Shown: positions 1 through 8,516, counted from the first letter of the stretch. The stretch: DNA of 64,000 nucleotides from Streptomyces sp. ICBB 8177 (GCF_003144095.1 NZ_NSKH01000023.1:841611-905610), one strand, 5' to 3'. A program made the numbers and translations. Notes: generated by a model not told the origin, from the letters alone.

Positions 1-393
1 GCGCGATCGGGTGTGACGCGGGAGCCCGTGACGACGCTCGCACCGGGCTTCCCCCGCGGCCCACGAGGAGAGGCGCACCAGGGCCCCGACCAGGCCGCAC
101 AGGTGCGACGGACACGACGAACAGCGATGGAGCCGGAAGCGGCACGAGAAGCCTCAGGACCACAGGAGCCGACAGGACCGGTAGCACCATCAGGACCGGC
201 TGGAACAGCAGGATCGGTTGGCACGTCAGAACCGGTTGGAACAGCAGGACCAGCGCGACCAACGGGGCGAGCGGTGCGGCGGGAAGCGCCGGGACCGCCT
301 GAACCACCAGCACGACACGACCAGCGAGAACCGGAAGAACCGGAAGCAGCAGTGGTACGGAACGCGGCAAAGGAAGACGGGGGACCACGATGA
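1..393 (+). CDS. C-terminal tail of a gene that begins before the window, probably the conservon sensor kinase
   Basis: The frame is open from the first base and stops at 391-393. The start codon of the next gene (ATGA) overlaps this stop, so the two are translationally coupled. The visible 130 residues are low complexity, rich in Pro, Gly, Glu and Arg, with no recognisable domain. Streptomyces CvnA kinases often end in such a tail and are followed by a roadblock gene, as here. The kinase identity is therefore inferred from gene order, not from any visible catalytic motif. Confidence 0.45.
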   Translation, partial: ARSGVTREPVTTLAPGFPRGPRGEAHQGPDQAAQVRRTRRTAMEPEAAREASGPQEPTGPVAPSGPAGTAGSVGTSEPVGTAGPARPTGRAVRREAPGPPEPPARHDQREPEEPEAAVVRNAAKEDGGPR

Positions 394-962
394 CCAGCGG
401 AGCCACCACACCCGGCGAGCACGGCATGCCGAGGAGGCCGACCGGGCACGGCCGTACGCAGGAGCCCGGGTGGCCGGACGCGTCCGGCGCGGCGCGCGGA
501 CCGCAGGCCCCGGGTGCACCGGGCGCCCAGGGGGAGGACGGCGGACTCGACTGGCTGCTCGACGACATGGCGGACCGCATCGAACAGGTCAAGCACGCGC
601 TGATCCTGTCCAACGACGGCCTGGTCACCGGCGCCAGCCGGGACCTGCGCGGTGCCGACGCGGAACACCTCGCCGCGATATCGTCCGGCTTCCACAGCCT
701 GGCCAAGGGCGCCGGGCGGCACTTCCGCGCGGGCGAGGTCCGCCAGACGATGGTCGAGTTCGACGCCGGATTCCTCTTCGTGACGTCGGCGGGCGACGGC
801 AGTTGCCTGTCGGTGCTGACCGGTGAGGGTACGGATGTCGGCCAGATCGCGTACGAGATGACGCTCCTGGTCAACCGCGTGGGCGAGCACCTCGGGGTCG
901 CTCCCCGCACCGAGGACGGCGTCGTCCCCCAGACCGAGGACGGCGCCGCGACAGGAACATGA
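390..962 (+). CDS. Roadblock/LC7 domain protein (CvnB-like)
   Basis: This is a 190-residue protein. A disordered N-terminus of about 50 residues precedes a roadblock/LC7 domain at about 52-170, with the typical segments LDWLLDDMADRIEQVKHALI and LSNDGLVTGAS and the closing helix LVNRVGEHLG. CvnB proteins act with a membrane kinase and a Ras-like GTPase in a signalling complex. The gene overlaps the preceding and following frames by four bases each (ATGA), which is classic conservon packing. It is longer than the intact paralogue at 15043-15450 (135 residues). Its DUF742 partner is broken and no GTPase follows, so it may be an orphan. Confidence 0.85.
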   Translation: MTSGATTPGEHGMPRRPTGHGRTQEPGWPDASGAARGPQAPGAPGAQGEDGGLDWLLDDMADRIEQVKHALILSNDGLVTGASRDLRGADAEHLAAISSGFHSLAKGAGRHFRAGEVRQTMVEFDAGFLFVTSAGDGSCLSVLTGEGTDVGQIAYEMTLLVNRVGEHLGVAPRTEDGVVPQTEDGAATGT

Positions 963-1105
963 GCCGCGCGCCGGACGGTTCGGGCCCGCTGTGGTACGAC
1001 GACGGGGCGGGCTCCATGGTCCGCCCGTACACCGTCATCCGCGGCCGGACCACTTCGGCACCCGGCACCCCGAGGATCGACCTGCTCGCGGTGTTCATGA
1101 GCGCT
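959..1105 (+). pseudogene. Truncated DUF742 (CvnC) remnant
   Basis: The ATG overlaps the stop of the roadblock gene, where cvnC normally starts. The first 45 or so residues carry the DUF742 N-terminal signature (WYDDGAGSMVRPYTVIRGRT, then DLLAVFMSAPE). Similarity stops abruptly near base 1105. The winged-helix part that follows in real CvnC proteins (compare the intact 119-residue copy at 14687-15046) is absent. The frame happens to stay open into the next gene, so a fused product is possible on paper, but that gene has its own start and leader at 1159-1217. No GTPase gene follows. Confidence 0.7.
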
Positions 1106-1158
1106 CCGGAGTGTCCCCGAAGCTTCCCAGAGTTATCCACAGGCCTGACGCGGTGTCG

Positions 1159-1210
1159 GCCCCTTCGCCTACAGTCGTTACAGAAAGTGATCGACCAGAA
1201 GCGAAGGGGC
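1159..1210 (+). promoter_or_regulatory. Leader hairpin that would mask the ribosome binding site
   Basis: GCCCCTTCGC at 1159-1168 is perfectly complementary to GCGAAGGGGC at 1201-1210. The second arm contains the only good Shine-Dalgarno (AAGGGG, 1204-1209) for the ATG at 1217. If transcription starts upstream of 1159, the folded leader would hide the site. If it starts after about 1168, the hairpin cannot form. This suggests leader or promoter-choice control of the next gene. Confidence 0.45.
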
Positions 1211-1216
1211 ATCATC

Positions 1217-2560
1217 ATGAGCACGCGAATGGACGCGCGGAACCGAGACCGCTCAGGCTCAGACCGTCACCGTCCCGGCCCGGTGCGCGACGGCACGGGC
1301 CCGGCCCGCAGCGCCGTGAGCCCGGCCCGCAGCGCCGTGAGCCCGGCCAGGAGCCGGAGCGGGCCGCCTCGGCGGCGAACCGGCGCCCTCGGAAACCGAG
1401 GTCCGGAACCCGGCCCGGGTGAGCTGCTGGACCCGTCCGTGGCGAGGGCCGAACTGTGCCTGGACGCCAAGGAGTTCGAGCTCGCCGTCGAGCTGGGGGA
1501 GGTGCGGACCGCCGTCGTGGACCCGGGCGTCCCACGGCGCCGCCCGGTGCCGAGGCGCGAGGTCGACCGCCTGGTCGCCGAACACGGCTTCCCGGACGCG
1601 CTGCGTGAACGGTTGCACCTGGTCGGGGCGGTGACCGGCGCGGAGCTGCTGGGCATCACCCGCGGCCGGTTCGCCTGCCTGGCCAGAGCCGGGTGCTTCC
1701 GTCCGGCCCGCTGGTACGTCAACCGCTACCGGGCGACCGTCTGGCTCTACCTGGCCTCCGACGTACTGGGATTCGCCGAGGAGCACGACGACTGGCTCAT
1801 CGGGAGACTCCCGAAGGCGGTGCGCGAGAAGGCCCGGAGCGGGGTGGACCTGCGGGCCCAGGGGTGGCGGGCCCGCCGGGTCGAGCAGCTCGTGGCCGCG
1901 GCCGTCGACGCCTGGGACGAGGCCGCCGCCTGGGCGGCCCTGCTCGCAGCGGACGACCGCGCGGGCCTGATCGCCGACGCGGACGAACGCCGGGCCCTGA
2001 CCGCCCTGGTCCCGTCGCTGTCCTCGGTTCGGCCGGGCGGCCCACCCGGCCCAACCGTCGAACCCGCCGCGCCGCTGGTCGCGGACGATCCCGACGAGAT
2101 CGCCTTCGCCCGCCTCAGCCTCGCGCACGCGCTCGAACGGGCCCGCGCCCACAGCCCGGCCCCGGCAGTCCCAACGGCACCAAGAACACCACCGACGCCA
2201 CTTACGGCACGGACACCCCTGGCCTCACCGACACCACTGAGTTCGCCGACACCATTGGCCGCCTCTGCCGCGCCAGCTGCTCGGGACGCGTGGGCACCAC
2301 CCAACGGGCACACAACGCACACACAGGGCACGGGTGCGGCCACGATGAGTGGGCACGGTACGCCGGGTGAGGGGCCTCGCGGGACCCGTTGCCGAACGGT
2401 GACGAAGCGCGCGCAACGATGGTCGTGGCTGCGGGGTCTGTCACACCGTACGACCCGGGACACACGCGGCACGGGCCACGGCGCGAGCGGTGGCGAACGG
2501 GGAGCCGGCCGCGCCGCGCCGGACACCGACCGACCTGACCAGTCGAAGGGGAAACCATGA
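1217..2560 (+). CDS. DUF6397 family protein
   Basis: This 447-residue protein resembles the actinomycete DUF6397 family, whose function is unknown. The start at 1217 has AAGGGG eight bases upstream. The N-terminus is Arg/Pro rich with a short tandem repeat (ARSAVSP twice). The conserved core, about residues 60-230, contains CLDAKEFELAVELGEVRTAV, EVDRLVAEHGFPDALRERLH and YVNRYRATVWLYLASDVLGF, which look helical and DNA-binding-like. The C-terminus is a long low-complexity Thr/Pro/Ser tail. It is coupled to the next gene by an ATGA overlap. The family assignment is from memory of conserved stretches. Confidence 0.6.
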   Translation: MSTRMDARNRDRSGSDRHRPGPVRDGTGPARSAVSPARSAVSPARSRSGPPRRRTGALGNRGPEPGPGELLDPSVARAELCLDAKEFELAVELGEVRTAVVDPGVPRRRPVPRREVDRLVAEHGFPDALRERLHLVGAVTGAELLGITRGRFACLARAGCFRPARWYVNRYRATVWLYLASDVLGFAEEHDDWLIGRLPKAVREKARSGVDLRAQGWRARRVEQLVAAAVDAWDEAAAWAALLAADDRAGLIADADERRALTALVPSLSSVRPGGPPGPTVEPAAPLVADDPDEIAFARLSLAHALERARAHSPAPAVPTAPRTPPTPLTARTPLASPTPLSSPTPLAASAAPAARDAWAPPNGHTTHTQGTGAATMSGHGTPGEGPRGTRCRTVTKRAQRWSWLRGLSHRTTRDTRGTGHGASGGERGAGRAAPDTDRPDQSKGKP

Positions 2561-2967
2561 TCCACCGCAACCGCCGCACCCTGCGCCTCGCCGTAGTCGC
2601 CGCCTCGGGACTGTGCGCCCTCGGCCTCGCCGCGGGCACCGCGTCGGCCAAGTCCGGCATCTACTTCTCGGCGGGCCCGCACAACGTGCGGCTGGGAAGC
2701 CTCATACACGCCACCGGGCACGGTGAGGACGACAACGCCACGTTCAACAAGTTCTGCGTGCAGGAGCGCTCCGGCGGCTCCGCCTGGAAGACGCTGAGGT
2801 GCTCGCGGGGCAGCTACAACGGCGGCGGGTCGGTCAGCATATCGACCCGGGCCGAGCGGCGCGGGGTGGTGTCCCTGCGCGGGGTGCTGCTGGAGGGCTC
2901 GTCGCCCAAGGACAACCACCCCAAGGTGCGGCTGACCTCCCGGGTCTTCGCACTGGCCGTGCGCTAG
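2557..2967 (+). CDS. Small secreted protein of unknown function
   Basis: This 136-residue protein starts with a standard signal peptide: a basic start (IHRNRRTLR), a hydrophobic core and a probable AxA cleavage site near GTASA, about residue 31. The mature part, about 105 residues, has two cysteines (FCVQER and LRCSRG) that could pair, and a Gly/Ser-rich centre. The ATG overlaps the stop of the DUF6397 gene, so the two are probably co-transcribed. I do not recognise a named family. Confidence 0.75.
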   Translation: MIHRNRRTLRLAVVAASGLCALGLAAGTASAKSGIYFSAGPHNVRLGSLIHATGHGEDDNATFNKFCVQERSGGSAWKTLRCSRGSYNGGGSVSISTRAERRGVVSLRGVLLEGSSPKDNHPKVRLTSRVFALAVR

Positions 2968-2986
2968 CGGATCCCGGCCGGCCGGA

Positions 2987-3406
2987 CTACGACCGGTCGG
3001 CCAGTTCGGCCCGCAGCCGGGCGGCGACGTCCCGCGCCTGCTCCTCGCCGGAGTAGTGGCCGCGCGGCCAGAAGAACCCCCGCAGTCCGTCCTTGCGGTT
3101 GCGCGGCACGACGTGGACGTGGAGATGGGGCACGGACTGGCTGACCCGGTTGTTCATCGCCACGAACGACCCGGCCGCCTCCATGCCGCGCTCCACGGCA
3201 CCCGCGACACGCCGCACCCGGGCGAAGAACGGACCCACCGCGTCCTCGGGCAGGTCGGTCAGCGTCTCGACGTGGACGCGCGGCACGACCAGCGCGTGTC
3301 CGGGGAAGAGCGGCCTGTGGTCCAGGAAGGCGACCACCATGTCGTCGTCGAGAACCAGGTGGCTCGCCGTCTCACCGGCGACGATGGAACAGAAGGCGCA
3401 CGTCAT
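2987..3406 (-). CDS. HIT family nucleotide-binding protein
   Basis: This 139-residue cytoplasmic protein has the histidine triad VPHLHVHVVPR near residue 95, preceded by the usual FVAMNNRVSQ strand. HIT proteins hydrolyse or transfer nucleotidyl groups from dinucleotides and aminoacyl adenylates. CAFCSIV at the start is the N-terminal motif common in bacterial HIT proteins. I chose the ATG at 3406; a TTG four codons upstream is also in frame. It lies 20 bp from the convergent secreted-protein gene and may form a unit with the thioesterase gene upstream. Confidence 0.9.
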   Translation of the reverse strand: MTCAFCSIVAGETASHLVLDDDMVVAFLDHRPLFPGHALVVPRVHVETLTDLPEDAVGPFFARVRRVAGAVERGMEAAGSFVAMNNRVSQSVPHLHVHVVPRNRKDGLRGFFWPRGHYSGEEQARDVAARLRAELADRS

Positions 3407-3477
3407 ACGGCCAGTCAACTACGCGCAGGCGCCTGGGCCGAGGCACCGCGCGGCCGTGCCCCCGACAGCTCGGTGGT

Positions 3478-4359
3478 TCACCGCGCGTGCGGGCGGAACA
3501 GGCCCTCCTGCATCACGGAGACCAGCAACCTGCCCCGGCGGTCGTAGATCTGGCCGCGGGCCAGGCCGCGACCGCCGATCAGGACCGGGGACTCCTGCTG
3601 GTAGAGGAACCACTCGTCGGCCCGGAAGGGGCGGTGGAACCACATGGCGTGATCCAGCGAGGCCATGTCGAACCCGCGTGGTCCCCACAGGGGCTCGATC
3701 GGCACCCGCACCGCGTCCAGCAGCATCATGTCGCTGGCATAGGTGACCGCGCAGGTGTGCACCAGCGGATCGTCGCCGAGAGGTCCCACGGCCCGCATCC
3801 ACACGGCGCTGCGCGGCTCGGCCGCGGCGACCTCCTCGGGGGTCCACCGCAGCCGCTCGACGTAGCGGATGTCGAACGGCTGGCGGCGCGCCATCCGCTC
3901 CAGGGCCTCCGGCAGGGTGCCGAGATGGCCGCGCAACTCGTCGGCGAGCCTGGGCAGTTCCTCGGGTCCGGGCACCTCGGGCATCGGAAGCTGCTGCTCC
4001 GAGCCCGGTTCGGGAAGATGGAAGGAGGCGGTCAGGTTGAAGATCGTGCGGCCCTCCTGGACCGCGACCACCCGCCGGGTGGTGAACGAGCGCCCGTCGC
4101 GCACGCGTTCCACCTGGTACACGATCGGCACGCCCGGGTGGCCGGGACGCAGGAAGTACGCGTGCAGCGAGTGCACCGGGCGTTCGCCGTCCGTGGTGCG
4201 GCCGGCGGCCACCAGCGCCTGCCCGGCGACCTGCCCGCCGAAGACCCGTTGCAGACGCTCCTGGGGGCTGCGACCGCGGAAGATGTTCTCCTCGATGCGT
4301 TCCAGGTCGAGCAGGTCCACCAGCCGCTCGGCGGGGTTCGGTTCTGCGCGGTCGGGCAT
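3478..4359 (-). CDS. tesB: Acyl-CoA thioesterase II
   Basis: This 293-residue protein is the usual length for TesB, a double hot-dog thioesterase that hydrolyses medium- and long-chain acyl-CoA. Typical blocks are FRGRSPQERLQRVFGGQVAG near the start, HSLHAYFLRPG and PIVYQVERVRDGRSFTTRRV in the first half, and SLDHAMWFHRPFRADEWFLY in the second. The ATG at 4359 has GGAGGAA nine bases upstream. It probably follows the helicase gene in one transcriptional unit (55 bp gap). Confidence 0.92.
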   Translation of the reverse strand: MPDRAEPNPAERLVDLLDLERIEENIFRGRSPQERLQRVFGGQVAGQALVAAGRTTDGERPVHSLHAYFLRPGHPGVPIVYQVERVRDGRSFTTRRVVAVQEGRTIFNLTASFHLPEPGSEQQLPMPEVPGPEELPRLADELRGHLGTLPEALERMARRQPFDIRYVERLRWTPEEVAAAEPRSAVWMRAVGPLGDDPLVHTCAVTYASDMMLLDAVRVPIEPLWGPRGFDMASLDHAMWFHRPFRADEWFLYQQESPVLIGGRGLARGQIYDRRGRLLVSVMQEGLFRPHAR

Positions 4360-4414
4360 GGCTGGTTCCTCCGGTGGTCCTCGGGCTGCGTCAGCGTACC
4401 GGCGGCCGCCCGAG

Positions 4415-6931
4415 CTACAGGTGTCCCACGTCGGTGAGCCGGATCACCGCACGGCCCTCCTCGTCCGAGGCCGCCAGGTCGACCTCGGCCGACAGACCCC
4501 AGTCGTGGTCGCCCTCGGGATCGGCGAAGACCTGACGGACCTTCCACAACCCGTGCTGCGGCTGCTCCTCGATCTGCAGCAGCTTCGGCCCGCGGGCGTC
4601 GGGACCTGTGCCCAGGTCCTCGTACTCGTCCCAGTAGCCGTCCATCGCGTCCGCCCAGGCGTCGGCGTCCCAGCCCGACTCGCCGTCCATCTCGCCGAGT
4701 TCGTCGTACTTCTCCAGCGCGGCCAGCTCCACCCGGCGGAACATCGCGTTGCGCACCAGCACCCGGAAGGCCCTGGCGTTCGCGGTGACCGGCTTGATCT
4801 GCTGGTCGGCGTGGTCGGCGGCCTCGTCCGCCGTCTCCTCCTGCGGGTTCGCCAACTGCTCCCATTCGTCCAGCAGGCTGGAGTCCACCTGGCGCACCAT
4901 CTCGCCCAGCCACGCGATCAGGTCCTGCAGATCCTCGGACTTCAGGTCCTCCGGAACCGTGTGCTCAAGGGTCTTGTAGGCGTTCGCCAGGTAGCGCAGC
5001 ACGATGCCCTCGGCACGGGCGAGTTCGTAGAAGGTGGTGAACTCCGTGAAGGTCATGGCCCGTTCGTACATGTCACGGACCACGGACTTCGGGGACAGCG
5101 GATGGTCGCCGACCCACGGGTGGCTCTTGCGGTAGACGCCGTAGGCGTGGAAGAGCAGTTCCTCCAGCGGCTTGGGGTACGTCACGTCCTGGAGCCGCTC
5201 CATGCGCTCCTCGTACTCCACGCCGTCGGCCTTCATCTCGGCGACCGCCTCGCCGCGCGCCTTGTTCTGCTGCGCGGCCAGGATCTGCCGCGGGTCGTCC
5301 AGCGTGGACTCCACGACCGACAGCATGTCCAGGGCGTACGACGGCGACTCGGGGTCGAGCAGGTCGAAGGAGGCCAGCGCGAAGGTGGACAGCGGCTGAT
5401 TGAGGGCGAAGTCGGACTGGAGGTCGACGGTCAGCCGGACGATGCGGCCCTCCGCGTCCGGGGTCTGCAGACGTTCGACGACCCCGCCGTCCAGCAGCGA
5501 GCGGTAGATGGCGATGGCCCGGCGGATGTGGCGCAGCTGCGCCTTGCGCGGCTCGTGGTTGTCCTCCAGCAGCCGCCGCATCGCCTCGAACGCGTTGCCG
5601 GGCCGGGCGATCACCGCCAGCAGCATGGCGTGGGTGACGCGGAAACGCGAGGTCAGCGGCTCCGGTTCGGAGGCGATCAGCTTGGTGAAGGTCTGCTCCG
5701 ACCAGTTCACGAAGCCTTCCGGCGCCTTCTTGCGCACCACCTTGCGGCGCTTCTTCGGGTCGTCGCCCGCCTTCGCCAGCGCCTTCTCGTTCTCGATGAC
5801 GTGTTCCGGTGCCTGCGCCACGACCAGGCCGGCGGTGTCGAATCCGGCACGCCCGGCGCGACCCGCGATCTGGTGGAACTCGCGCGCCCGCAGCACCCGC
5901 ACCCGGGACCCGTCGTACTTGGTCAAGGCGGTGAACAGCACCGTGCGGATGGGCACGTTGACGCCCACGCCGAGGGTGTCGGTGCCGCAGATGACCTTGA
6001 GCAGGCCTGCTTGCGCGAGCCGTTCCACCAGGCGGCGGTACTTCGGCAGCATGCCCGCGTGGTGCACACCGATGCCGTGGCGCACGAAACGCGACAGGTT
6101 GCGGCCGAACTTGGTGGTGAAGCGGAAGTTGCCGATCAGCGCCCCGATGGCGTCCTTCTCCTCGCGGGTGCACATGTTGATGCTCATCAGCGCCTGCGCC
6201 CGCTCGACAGCGGCGGCCTGGGTGAAGTGCACGATGTAGACCGGCGCCTGATGGGTCTGCAGCAGCTCGGTGAGCGTCTCGGTCATCGGGGTGGTGACGT
6301 ATTCGTAGCTCAGCGGCACCGGACGCGTCGCCGAGCGCACCACGGAGGTCGGCCGCCCGGTGCGCCGGGACAGGTCCTCCTCGAACCGCGTCACGTCGCC
6401 GAGCGTCGCCGACATCAGCAGGAACTGCGCCTGCGGCAGCTCCAGCAGCGGGATCTGCCAGGCCCACCCGCGGTCCGGCTCGGCGTAGAAGTGGAACTCG
6501 TCCATCACCACCTGGCCGACGTCCGCGTCCCGCCCGTCCCGCAGCGCGATGGACGCCAGCACCTCGGCGGTGCAGCAGATGACCGGGGCGTCCGGGTTGA
6601 CCGACGCGTCACCGGTCAGCATGCCGACGTTCTCGGTGCCGAACAGCTTGCACAGGTCGAAGAACTTCTCCGACACCAGGGCCTTGATCGGCGCGGTGTA
6701 GAAGGTCACCTGGTCGTTCGCCAGCGCGGCGAAGTGGGCCCCCGCCGCCACCAGGCTCTTCCCGGAACCGGTGGGGGTGGACAGGATCACGTTGGACCCC
6801 GAGACCACCTCGATCAGTGCTTCTTCCTGAGCCGGGTAGAGGGTGATGCCGCGTTCGGTGGCCCAGGTGGAGAAGGCCTCGAAGAGGGCGTCCGGATCCG
6901 GGGTCGAGGGGAGCTGATCGATGAGGGTCAC
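4415..6931 (-). CDS. DEAD/DEAH-box helicase with C-terminal DUF3516
   Basis: This 838-residue superfamily 2 helicase has Walker A STPTGSGKS (about residue 55), the DEAD-equivalent VMDEFHF, motif III LMSATLGD and motif VI QIAGRAGRAGFDT. After the helicase core, about residue 450, the protein continues with the mostly helical DUF3516 region typical of actinobacterial members. It is likely an RNA helicase of the Ski2-like group with a role in RNA turnover or ribosome function; the substrate is not known. The start is GTG at 6931. It is divergent from the membrane hydrolase gene across 135 bp. Confidence 0.92.
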   Translation of the reverse strand: MTLIDQLPSTPDPDALFEAFSTWATERGITLYPAQEEALIEVVSGSNVILSTPTGSGKSLVAAGAHFAALANDQVTFYTAPIKALVSEKFFDLCKLFGTENVGMLTGDASVNPDAPVICCTAEVLASIALRDGRDADVGQVVMDEFHFYAEPDRGWAWQIPLLELPQAQFLLMSATLGDVTRFEEDLSRRTGRPTSVVRSATRPVPLSYEYVTTPMTETLTELLQTHQAPVYIVHFTQAAAVERAQALMSINMCTREEKDAIGALIGNFRFTTKFGRNLSRFVRHGIGVHHAGMLPKYRRLVERLAQAGLLKVICGTDTLGVGVNVPIRTVLFTALTKYDGSRVRVLRAREFHQIAGRAGRAGFDTAGLVVAQAPEHVIENEKALAKAGDDPKKRRKVVRKKAPEGFVNWSEQTFTKLIASEPEPLTSRFRVTHAMLLAVIARPGNAFEAMRRLLEDNHEPRKAQLRHIRRAIAIYRSLLDGGVVERLQTPDAEGRIVRLTVDLQSDFALNQPLSTFALASFDLLDPESPSYALDMLSVVESTLDDPRQILAAQQNKARGEAVAEMKADGVEYEERMERLQDVTYPKPLEELLFHAYGVYRKSHPWVGDHPLSPKSVVRDMYERAMTFTEFTTFYELARAEGIVLRYLANAYKTLEHTVPEDLKSEDLQDLIAWLGEMVRQVDSSLLDEWEQLANPQEETADEAADHADQQIKPVTANARAFRVLVRNAMFRRVELAALEKYDELGEMDGESGWDADAWADAMDGYWDEYEDLGTGPDARGPKLLQIEEQPQHGLWKVRQVFADPEGDHDWGLSAEVDLAASDEEGRAVIRLTDVGHL

Positions 6932-7066
6932 GCACCCATCTTGCCTGGCTCGGCGCCCCCACGGAGAACCGGCCGTTCATGTGAAGATCACCCACCGCTA
7001 GGCTGTGCCGTCGCGAGAACATCAACTCCCGTCCTCGGACGGGCAGAAGGGGGCGGGGCGCACACC

Positions 7067-7867
7067 ATGATGGGACCGGCGCATTCCTTGTCCGGGGCGG
7101 CGGCCTGGCTGGCCGCGGGAGCGGTGGCGGCCGGGCTCGGCCACCCCATGCCCTGGCCGACCCTCGCGGTCGGTGCCCTGATCTGCGCGGGTGCGGCGCT
7201 CGCCCCCGACCTCGACCACAAACCGGCGACGATCTCCCGGGCCTTCGGACCGCTGTCCCGCCTCCTGTGCGTGATCGTGGAGCACATCGCGGAGGCCGTC
7301 TACAACGGCACCCGGATGAAGGGCGACCCGCACCGCAACGGCGGCCACCGCACCCTGACCCACACCTGGCCCTGGGCCGTGCTGATCGGCGCGGGCAGCT
7401 CGGCGATCTGCGTCTACGGCGGCCGCTGGGGCGTGCTCGGGGTGCTGTTCGTACACCTGGTGCTCGCCATCGACGGGCTGCTGTGGCGCCAGGTCAAGAG
7501 TGGCCACCAGCTGATCGTCTGGCTGCTGGGGGCGGCCGGCGCCTGGATACTCGCCGACGTCCTGAAGGACCCGGGCAACGGCAGGACGTGGCTGTTCACC
7601 CACCCGGGGCAGCAGTACCTGTGGATCGGACTGCCGGTGGTGCTGGGCGCGCTCGTGCACTGCATCGGCGACGCGATCACCGTCTCCGGATGCCCGTTCC
7701 TGTGGCCGATACCGATCGGGCGCAAGCGGTGGTACCCGCTGGGCACCCCGCACTTCATGCGGTTCCGCGCCGGCAGCCCGGTGGAGCTGAAGGTGCTGAT
7801 GCCGATGTTCATGGTGATCGGCGGCCTGAGCTGCTTGGACGCGCTGGGCCTGATCAAGCTGCGCTGA
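7067..7867 (+). CDS. Membrane-bound metal-dependent hydrolase (YdjM/LexA-binding type)
   Basis: This 266-residue integral membrane protein resembles the YdjM-like metal-dependent hydrolase family (PF04307). Putative metal ligands are the early PAHSLSGA, LAPDLDH near residue 50, and HRNGGHRTLTHT near 90. At least five hydrophobic segments follow, with a conserved HCIGDAITVSG late in the protein. Two adjacent ATGs start the frame at 7067. It is probably active at the membrane; the physiological substrate is unknown. It is convergent with the MarR gene, with a hairpin between them. Confidence 0.85.
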   Translation: MMGPAHSLSGAAAWLAAGAVAAGLGHPMPWPTLAVGALICAGAALAPDLDHKPATISRAFGPLSRLLCVIVEHIAEAVYNGTRMKGDPHRNGGHRTLTHTWPWAVLIGAGSSAICVYGGRWGVLGVLFVHLVLAIDGLLWRQVKSGHQLIVWLLGAAGAWILADVLKDPGNGRTWLFTHPGQQYLWIGLPVVLGALVHCIGDAITVSGCPFLWPIPIGRKRWYPLGTPHFMRFRAGSPVELKVLMPMFMVIGGLSCLDALGLIKLR

Positions 7868-7884
7868 GCGCGTCGACAGCGTGA

Positions 7885-7916
7885 CCCCGGCCGGTAGTCG
7901 CGACTGCGGGCCGGGG
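7885..7916. terminator. Bidirectional hairpin terminator candidate
   Basis: CCCCGGCC at 7885-7892 pairs with GGCCGGGG at 7909-7916 around a 16-base loop, between the convergent stops at 7867 and 7918. There is no T-run, as is usual in Streptomyces. Confidence 0.45.
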
Positions 7917-7917
7917 C

Positions 7918-8394
7918 TCAGCCCTCCGGGTGGCGCTCCGCACCCGCGTCCAGCGCGGTCAGCAGGGCGCCGAGCTGTGCGCGCTGGTCCGCGTCGAGCG
8001 GCGCGAGGATCTCCTCGATGGCGGCCCGGCGTGCCTCGCGCAGCCGGCGCAGTACGCCCTCGCCCTCCGCGGTGACCTCGACCCGGACCACCCGGCGGTT
8101 GGCGGGGTCGGCGACCCGCCGCACGAGGCCGGCCGCCTCCAGGCCGTCGACCAGCGTCGTCACCGCGCGCGGCACCACGTCCAGCCGCTGCGCCAGATCG
8201 ACCATGCGCTGCGGCTGCTCCCCGTGGCTCGCGGCGCGCAGCAGCCGGGACATGGCGGGGGTGATCCCCAGCGGCTCCAGGTGCCGCTTCTGGGTGCGGT
8301 GCGTCCGCCGGGTCAGCCGCAGCAGCTGATCGGCGAGGGTCCCGGCGGGGTCCGTCGTCTCGACCACGTCGTGCGGTGCGTCGGTGACAGCCAT
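7918..8394 (-). CDS. MarR family transcriptional regulator
   Basis: This 158-residue protein has the MarR winged helix at about residues 35-125. The recognition region is MVDLAQRLDVVPRAVTTLVD, followed by the wing AGLVRRVADPANRRVVRVEV. It is divergent from an ABC exporter gene. The 122 bp between the two starts hold a perfect palindrome (8417-8445) that is the likely operator. It most likely represses the exporter and itself until an inducing ligand binds. Confidence 0.92.
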   Translation of the reverse strand: MAVTDAPHDVVETTDPAGTLADQLLRLTRRTHRTQKRHLEPLGITPAMSRLLRAASHGEQPQRMVDLAQRLDVVPRAVTTLVDGLEAAGLVRRVADPANRRVVRVEVTAEGEGVLRRLREARRAAIEEILAPLDADQRAQLGALLTALDAGAERHPEG

Positions 8395-8416
8395 GGTCAG
8401 AGGCTATCAGGACACC

Positions 8417-8445
8417 GGTCATTGTGAGCCTAGGTAACAATGACC
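8417..8445. promoter_or_regulatory. Perfect palindromic operator for the MarR/ABC divergent pair
   Basis: GGTCATTGT (8417-8425) and ACAATGACC (8437-8445) form a perfect 9+9 inverted repeat with an 11-base spacer containing CCTAGG. It sits in the divergent promoter region, 23 bp from the MarR start and 72 bp from the chosen ABC start. Confidence 0.7.
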
Positions 8446-8516
8446 TATCCTCGGCTTCGTCGCCGCTCGTCCACGCGGTCCGAAGGGACGGATCCCGAGG
8501 GGCGCCCAAGGAGCTC

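Noticed and set aside
1133-1141. DnaA-box-like TTATCCACA
   Set aside because: A single box with no cluster, no dnaA/dnaN neighbours and no AT-rich unwinding element is not evidence for a replication origin.
959-2560. Single 533-residue protein from the DUF742 start through the DUF6397 gene
   Set aside because: The DUF742 part ends abruptly, and the DUF6397 part has its own ribosome binding site and start at 1217, with a structured leader between.
3869-7066. A very long open frame antisense to the thioesterase and helicase genes
   Set aside because: It is an artefact of GC-rich codon structure: the opposite strand encodes well-conserved helicase and thioesterase motifs, and the translated antisense frame shows no domain. 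Only its last part (from 7067) is a real gene.
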